NCBI RefSeq assembly: GCF_900496995.4
Contig: NC_044029.1
Coordinates: 1,488,001 to 1,552,000 of the forward strand
Length of the DNA stretch: 64,000 nt
Source of the DNA: Aquila chrysaetos chrysaetos
Taxonomy: Eukaryota; Chordata; Aves; Accipitriformes; Accipitridae
Direction of reading: 5' to 3'
Position 1 is the stretch's first letter. Each line of letters starts with the position of its first letter. Positions 61,101 through 64,000 of the stretch are shown in pieces. Below the pieces are notes generated by a model. That model was not told the origin of the DNA, did not search any database, and saw nothing but the letters and a program-made list of their open reading frames with translations. Position numbers and translations under genes: made by a program.

Positions 61101-62971
61101 AAGCAGCATGCAATGAAAAAATTTAACTAACAGTTCACTTCCAATATCCAACTTGTTAATCACCTTTTCAATTTCAAAATTAATCTCTGCCATATCATTC
61201 AGCAAAAAGCTACATTATACACATATTAGACTAAATGATATACAATAAAATACATACATGCCACATTTCGTGTATTTCCCATTCACTACACTTACCTGCA
61301 TTTCTTCTTTTGTGAAACTGGCTGCTTCGTCTCCCAGCTCATGTAGATACATGCAGTCTGGTTTTGGACACTGCATATTTTTTAGAAAATAACTGCAATA
61401 TTTTGTTGTACCTAATGATGCCTGAAGAAGAGAAAAAATCATTACTTAAGTAATGGAGGTTAAGAATGCTTTTTACAGTATAAGAAAAACAAAAAGTTAT
61501 ATTTGCAAAAAAAAAAAAAATCCTTCCCAAGATTTGGAGTTCCATCATAATGCAGTTTTTGATGCAGATGGACTAGGAAGTCCATTTGTAAGAAGCCTAT
61601 ATACTTGAGGATTAGATAATTAGGATGTATTTCTACTTTCATCCAAACTAAATGCTAAAATAAGAGCCTCAGTAAATATTTGCATTCATAATCATAAGAA
61701 GCCAAATAAATAGTTAAGAATTCGTATTACATGAAACCGGTTAATGTTTTGTAGCAGGGTCAGGAAATGAATATTAACTAGATGATTTTCTGTAGCCACC
61801 AATGTGGCCAAGTCAGCCTGAATAGCTGTTTACACAAATACTAAAAGGAAAAAACTTGCATTTCCCAGGAAGCTTTTGAGAGGTGTGGTGCTTGGACTAC
61901 AGAATTGCTCTGTAAAAACAAATAATCGTGTTTTCACACTGTGCTATTAAGCTACACAGTAAAAAAGCCACTGTGGGAAGGGGAAGGTGGTGCATCTCTT
62001 TCTTTGCCTCAAACTTTTGTTTTAAGAAGTTACCTGCTAATCTCCTGGAGTTACCTGCTAACTTCCTGGAGCCTGCTGGAAGCTCACTGAACTTCCATGT
62101 TGTGATTAATGCTATGAAAATAGGTCAAAACCCAATAAACTGGACATTTTTGTTCATCAACACAAGAATATCGATACAAGTAAAATTTTATATTATGCCC
62201 TGATACTAGTGTCCTAGCACATACGCAAAAGAACGTAAAAATATTACCACCTTAAGTGTTCTGCCGTCTACCACCACGTTATTGACGCATTGTATGGCTC
62301 TCAGAGCATCTTCTGACCGAATGTAGGTTACATATGCACTGGCACTTGGACCCTAGAAAGAAAACATACCATTTTTTTTTTTTAGTCCCCCCAGACAGAT
62401 CTGAACATTAAGTTGTCTTTTTAGCAGCTCACTTCATAAACTGGTATATTCACAGCTAGATGTTTTTAACAGGAAAACTAACAAAAATGGTAGAATTCAT
62501 AAAAACTTAGATGTGATGCATAAAGAATGGGGAAAAGAAGAAATGCATCAAAATGTTGTTTGAAAGTTCTAAAAATAATTAAAGGTATTCTATCCCTGAA
62601 ATGCAGATTAGTCAATAAATGTCACATTGCTGCTGCTTTGGAGGTTTTCATCCTGTCTCCCAGTTTTTAATCTTTCTACATTGCATCTTGCATCCAACTT
62701 TGAAAGTCTGGTTGGACAACGTCTCAGTAACTTAACAGTAATTTGATTTTTTGCAATGCTGTATTTTTTTTTCTTTTTACTTCTTTAACATATTGCTTAA
62801 TCAGAAATAGGGAGCCCGAGATTTACTCTGCACACATGTATTTTCTCTAAAGGAATAAGAAAATCACAAGGGCTTCTGACTTACCTGTGACCCCGCATAT
62901 GATGTGCTGTTATTAATGACAACTTTATGTATTTTACCAAACTTCCCAAAATATTCTGGTCGTTTCAAAAC
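27820..62971 (-). CDS. CNOT4: CCR4-NOT transcription complex subunit 4 (E3 ubiquitin ligase), all but the N-terminal exon(s)
   Basis: Ten exons join in frame to 1926 bp (641 codons plus TAG): 62885-62971, 62251-62352, 61296-61421, 55339-55472, 51395-51550, 48669-48726, 48135-48384, 45764-46261, 28892-29104 and 27820-28121. The first two give most of the RRM (KRPEYFGKFGKIHKVVIN; SASAYVTYIRSEDALRAIQ). The third has the C3H1 zinc finger (KYCSYFLKNMQCPKPDCMYLH). The rest is a long Ser/Pro/Asn-rich disordered tail. The sequence is recognisably near identical to human CNOT4. The protein, with E2 UBCH5-type partners, ubiquitinates targets including ribosome-associated proteins and joins the CCR4-NOT deadenylase. 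The catalytic C4C4 RING is encoded upstream, beyond the right edge. Omitting the 52-codon cassette exon leaves 589 codons, which with a normal N-terminus matches the roughly 713-residue human long isoform as I recall it. Confidence 0.97.
28122..28891 (-). other. CNOT4: CNOT4 intron, 770 bp
   Basis: Phase 1. Donor GTAACC next to 28892. Nothing else is recognised. Confidence 0.8.
28892..29104 (-). CDS. CNOT4: CNOT4 penultimate coding exon
   Basis: 213 bp, phase 1 both sides. It encodes DNSSSVESLNMKEWQDGLRA, then LLPNININFGGLPNASSPSN, ending at DPAIITG. The exon is symmetric (multiple of three), so skipping would keep frame. Confidence 0.96.
29105..45763 (-). other. CNOT4: CNOT4 large intron (16.7 kb)
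   Basis: AT-rich intron between the last two exons and the rest of the gene. It includes a G run (31325-31335), A runs (34978-34996), a CR1 tail at about 41496-41625 and short CA/TA runs (about 35911-35950). I did not recognise an alternative terminal exon, small RNA or further transposon, but short ones could be missed by eye. Confidence 0.6.
41496..41625 (+). mobile_element. CR1 LINE 3' tail (short, old)
   Basis: 'caagaaccatttggacaatg', 'atgtatggtttaat', 'caggagttggacttgataatcc' and 'gggtcccttccagctcaatg' are the diagnostic end of CR1 elements. About 130 bp remain, heavily mutated, inserted antisense to CNOT4. Confidence 0.8.
45764..46261 (-). CDS. CNOT4: CNOT4 exon, large disordered-tail exon
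   Basis: 498 bp, phase 1 both sides. The acceptor is CAG at 46262-46264 and the donor GTAGGT at 45758-45763. It encodes ETIPVSSSTDWQAAFGFGSS, KALADLIEKELSVQDQPSLS, and then the conserved RFPQFQQHRAVYNSFSF and NFLDLNLPPQHSTGLGGIP. Reading through the donor adds Gly-Arg and a TGA at 45756-45758. Confidence 0.97.
46262..48134 (-). other. CNOT4: CNOT4 intron, 1.9 kb
   Basis: Phase 1. A/C low complexity at 46765-46815. Otherwise nothing recognised. Confidence 0.75.
48135..48384 (-). CDS. CNOT4: CNOT4 exon
   Basis: 250 bp, phase 0 in and phase 1 out. The acceptor is TAG at 48385-48387 and the donor GTATGT. It encodes ITNSDTPSPPPGLTKPNPVI, SARSPFEGAVTESQSLFSDN and so on, ending PEPQSLFTS. The PSPPPGL and Phe-containing motifs are typical of the CNOT4 tail. 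Confidence 0.97.
48385..48668 (-). other. CNOT4: CNOT4 short intron, 284 bp
   Basis: Phase 0; donor GTAAGA. Confidence 0.8.
48669..48726 (-). CDS. CNOT4: CNOT4 small exon (58 bp)
   Basis: Phase 2 in and phase 0 out. It encodes PIDKPSDSLSIGNGDSSQQ after completing one codon. The first base C gives Ala, Ser or Gly depending on which upstream splice is used. The acceptor is CAG at 48727-48729. Confidence 0.96.
48727..51394 (-). other. CNOT4: CNOT4 intron, 2.7 kb
   Basis: Phase 2. AT-rich, no recognised element. Confidence 0.75.
51395..51550 (-). CDS. CNOT4: CNOT4 probable cassette exon (52 codons)
   Basis: 156 bp, phase 2 both sides, so inclusion or skipping keeps frame. It encodes PNSNNKDAWPSLQSSSKSAN, then GLTMEHRKTPPILENGTDPE and HMTPDGADSDF. 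The acceptor is CAG at 51551-51553, preceded (minus strand) by an almost pure T tract of about 47 bases. The donor GTAATT is sub-optimal. These features and the recalled absence of the segment from the usual human isoforms indicate alternative use. The open, conserved-looking protein sequence argues it is a real exon. Confidence 0.85.
51551..55338 (-). other. CNOT4: CNOT4 intron, 3.8 kb
   Basis: Phase 2. Contains the T-rich (minus strand) tract at 51554-51600 and an A run at 53246-53271. No other element is recognised. Confidence 0.7.
55339..55472 (-). CDS. CNOT4: CNOT4 exon with two in-frame donors
   Basis: 134 bp to the distal donor (GTAAGT, right next to 55339), or 125 bp to the proximal donor GTATGATG next to 55348. 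Both leave phase 2. It encodes AGKHQEYEQKLLQELYKLNP, NFLQLSTGTVDKNKNKVTAL and QRYD. The region following the zinc finger contains a helical, charged linker. The proximal donor drops three residues (Tyr-Asp-Ala or equivalent). Confidence 0.95.
57740..58087 (+). mobile_element. CR1/L3-like LINE, left part (broken by LTR)
   Basis: Decayed reverse-transcriptase region. It has 'agggctgtagaaaagatcctg', 'aactacagactgctaaattc' (N-Y-R-L type motif), 'atggataaacacagtctgctgggaatga' and 'ttcactaacatgatggaattttatgacag', the order found in CR1-superfamily ORF2. Many stops and indels. The left boundary is approximate. Confidence 0.65.
58084..58087. repeat. Target-site duplication of LTR copy B, left (ACAG)
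   Basis: Four bases that match 59110-59113. The short length means chance agreement is possible, but the continuity of the LINE across it supports it. Confidence 0.6.
58088..59109 (+). mobile_element. Solo-LTR-like ERV element, copy B
   Basis: Starts TGTTTTGGTTTGTGTGGTGG and ends GAAACCACA. It is flanked on both sides by ACAG (58084-58087 and 59110-59113), a 4-bp target duplication. Its removal restores continuity of the interrupted LINE. 1022 bp. A TATA-like 'gatttaagaa' lies near 58243. An ATTAAA signal corresponds to that of copy A. It encodes nothing recognisable; the long Pro-rich open frames on either strand are products of the GC-rich repeats. It lies antisense inside a CNOT4 intron. 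Confidence 0.85.
59110..59113. repeat. Target-site duplication of LTR copy B, right (ACAG)
   Basis: Matches 58084-58087. Confidence 0.6.
59114..60200 (+). mobile_element. CR1/L3-like LINE, right part
   Basis: Continues the LINE after the LTR. 'ttcaaaaaagcttttgataaggttt' encodes the K-A-F-D-K-V motif. 'gagttctttgctgacaatacc' encodes the reverse-transcriptase catalytic F-A-D-D motif in altered form (F-A-D-N). Further on are 'gagagagataagatcaag' and 'tctggggcttgctgccacaaa', the C-terminal L-P motif region. Stops and frameshifts throughout; clearly dead. The end is approximate. Confidence 0.65.
61296..61421 (-). CDS. CNOT4: CNOT4 exon with the C3H1 zinc finger
   Basis: 126 bp, phase 0 both sides, 42 codons. 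It encodes ASLGTTKYCSYFLKNMQCPK, PDCMYLHELGDEAASFTKEE and MQ. The zinc-binding set C-x8-C-x4/5-C-x3-H (KYC, MQC, PDC, YLH) is intact. Acceptor CAG at 61422-61424, donor GTAAG. Confidence 0.98.
61422..62250 (-). other. CNOT4: CNOT4 intron, 0.8 kb
   Basis: Phase 0. The start reads GTGGTAAT, allowing two donor positions. No element is recognised. Confidence 0.75.
62251..62352 (-). CDS. CNOT4: CNOT4 RRM exon, second half
   Basis: 102 bp, 34 codons, phase 0. GPSASAYVTYIRSEDALRAI and QCVNNVVVDGRTLK. AYVTYIR is the RNP1-like strand of the RRM, and the segment ends with the last strand. The acceptor is TAG at 62353-62355. If the downstream GTAATA is used as donor instead of GTGGTA, one Val codon is added (exon end 62248). 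Confidence 0.97.
62353..62884 (-). other. CNOT4: CNOT4 intron, 532 bp
   Basis: Phase 0, donor GTAAGT. A short T run (plus strand) near 62372. Nothing else is recognised. Confidence 0.75.
62885..62971 (-). CDS. CNOT4: CNOT4 RRM exon, first half
   Basis: 87 bp, 29 codons, phase 0: VLKRPEYFGKFGKIHKVVIN and NSTSYAGSQ. This is helix 1 to strand 2 of the RRM. The acceptor is TAG at 62972-62974 and the donor GTAAGT. The preceding exon, encoding the RING finger and RRM strand 1, is outside the window. Confidence 0.98.
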
Positions 62972-64000
62972 CTACAAGAGAAGAAAGTTAAAGTGGTATA
63001 CTGGAAAGTTAATTCATACAGGGCTGTACTTATCCTTCTGTGTAACTGTACAACTTTAATAAAAAACAGGTCTCTTCTACAAAGAGGAGGAGAGCATGTA
63101 GATTTGTTTTCCAACAAAAAACACGGCCACTTGCAATACAAAGTATGTTGCCACTGCAGTAAAGAACTTAAATGAGGGATATTCCACATTTTATGTTGTA
63201 TTTTTTACATTTCTTTTGGTACTCGGATTACCCAAACCCTACCCTGGCAAGATACATCCCATTCAGCATGAAATATTCCTGTATGTATCTATTTTATAAT
63301 TTGAGGAAAAAATAAAAATCACATTCATTCCAGTTTTAAAATAAATGACCATCTTAAATTTGCATTCAGATATATTAACTGCTAGGAACAAAATGCTGAA
63401 TCCTGACTCACTTCCTCCACTCCAAACAGAAAGAGAGTAAAGCAATTAGCTTGAGATAGCCTCAAGTTTTCAGAAGACCAGACTAAATACAGGAAAACAA
63501 TATATGGCACTTCCCATGGGCAAGAAAAAACGTTTCAGAATCAACATCACGCTGAAATAAATGCGTGACTATCACATCCCTGAAGGGAAAAAAACCCCTA
63601 AAACCACTCCTGTCTTGCCCTTCCCTGCATCAGTAATAACACACCATTTAGGGATCCTGTGCAAAGCAGGAACATTTCTAGCATATTAAGCAACTCTGTT
63701 GAATAACGGTTACCTGTGTGCCAATGGAATTGGCAATATATCTGACACATTTGGTCCCAAAAGCCTTTTCTTTTTTTTTCTATTCCCGTGACAGAAGGAG
63801 GTGCAGAAGTACTGACTACTCAGACTGAAGCTAGATAAGCTAAGGGTATTTCTAGTTCTAGAGAATAACCTCAGCAGTTAAAATGGAAGATTCATTTCCC
63901 CAGCTCCATCTTCATATTAACACTGGATAGTACAGTTACACTGTACTGATCCAAGAACTTCTTTACCTAACCACCTCCTCTCCCTTCTCAAGGGAGCATC
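62972..64000 (-). other. CNOT4: CNOT4 intron (partial)
   Basis: I searched for the upstream exon ending in the RRM start (FVVGLSQRLADPE in vertebrates) and did not find it before the window ends. AT-rich, no recognised element. Confidence 0.7.

Larger units (their letters stand above)
55473..61295 (-). other. CNOT4: CNOT4 intron, 5.8 kb, with nested transposons
   Basis: Phase 0. It holds an old LINE in two pieces (about 57740-58087 and 59114-60200), with an ERV LTR (58088-59109) inserted between them. Both are antisense to CNOT4. The remaining sequence is AT-rich with no recognised element. Confidence 0.75.

Overview
The window is vertebrate nuclear DNA, almost certainly from a bird. It has short exons with GT-AG splice sites, long AT-rich introns, CR1-type LINE remnants and LTR families of the kind common in bird genomes. 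The gene set matches the region syntenic with human 7q33. There is no CRISPR array, operon or prokaryotic feature. I see no tRNA or rRNA gene.

Left edge (1-5028, minus strand): the 5' end of a nucleobase/ascorbate transporter gene of the SLC23 family, best called SLC23A4. Two coding exons are visible: the start exon at 4949-5002 and a second at 1227-1376 ending in the family's PPWYLCILLGIQ signature. The rest lies to the left of the window. Its first intron holds a CR1 fragment and an 86-bp tract of perfect purine/pyrimidine alternation. A minus-strand ERV LTR with a 5-bp target duplication lies 2.5 kb upstream.

Middle left (11.6-17.8 kb, plus strand): a complete five-exon gene for a 311-residue single-pass membrane protein with a signal peptide, two N-glycosylation sequons, one sushi (CCP) domain, one transmembrane helix and a basic, Pro-rich cytoplasmic tail. 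It resembles SUSD3 in layout. SLC23A4 and this gene are divergent. The sushi gene and CNOT4 converge.

Right two thirds (27.8-63.0 kb, minus strand): CNOT4, a RING E3 ubiquitin ligase subunit of the CCR4-NOT complex. Ten coding exons are present, from the first RRM exon seen here to the stop codon. They are frame-consistent and give 641 codons plus stop with every optional segment included. The RING exon lies beyond the right edge. A phase-2 cassette exon, a 9-nt alternative donor and a 3-nt tandem donor all preserve frame.

Two directly repeated solo-LTR-like elements (about 1.02 kb; 19.65-20.67 kb and 58.09-59.11 kb) are the most unusual structure. They are about 19% diverged near their ends, yet differ by one base over a central 779 bp. 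This suggests gene conversion or an assembly artefact. The second copy sits inside an older LINE within a CNOT4 intron and is flanked by a 4-bp target duplication. All calls come from reading the sequence and remembered family knowledge. No alignment or database search was run.
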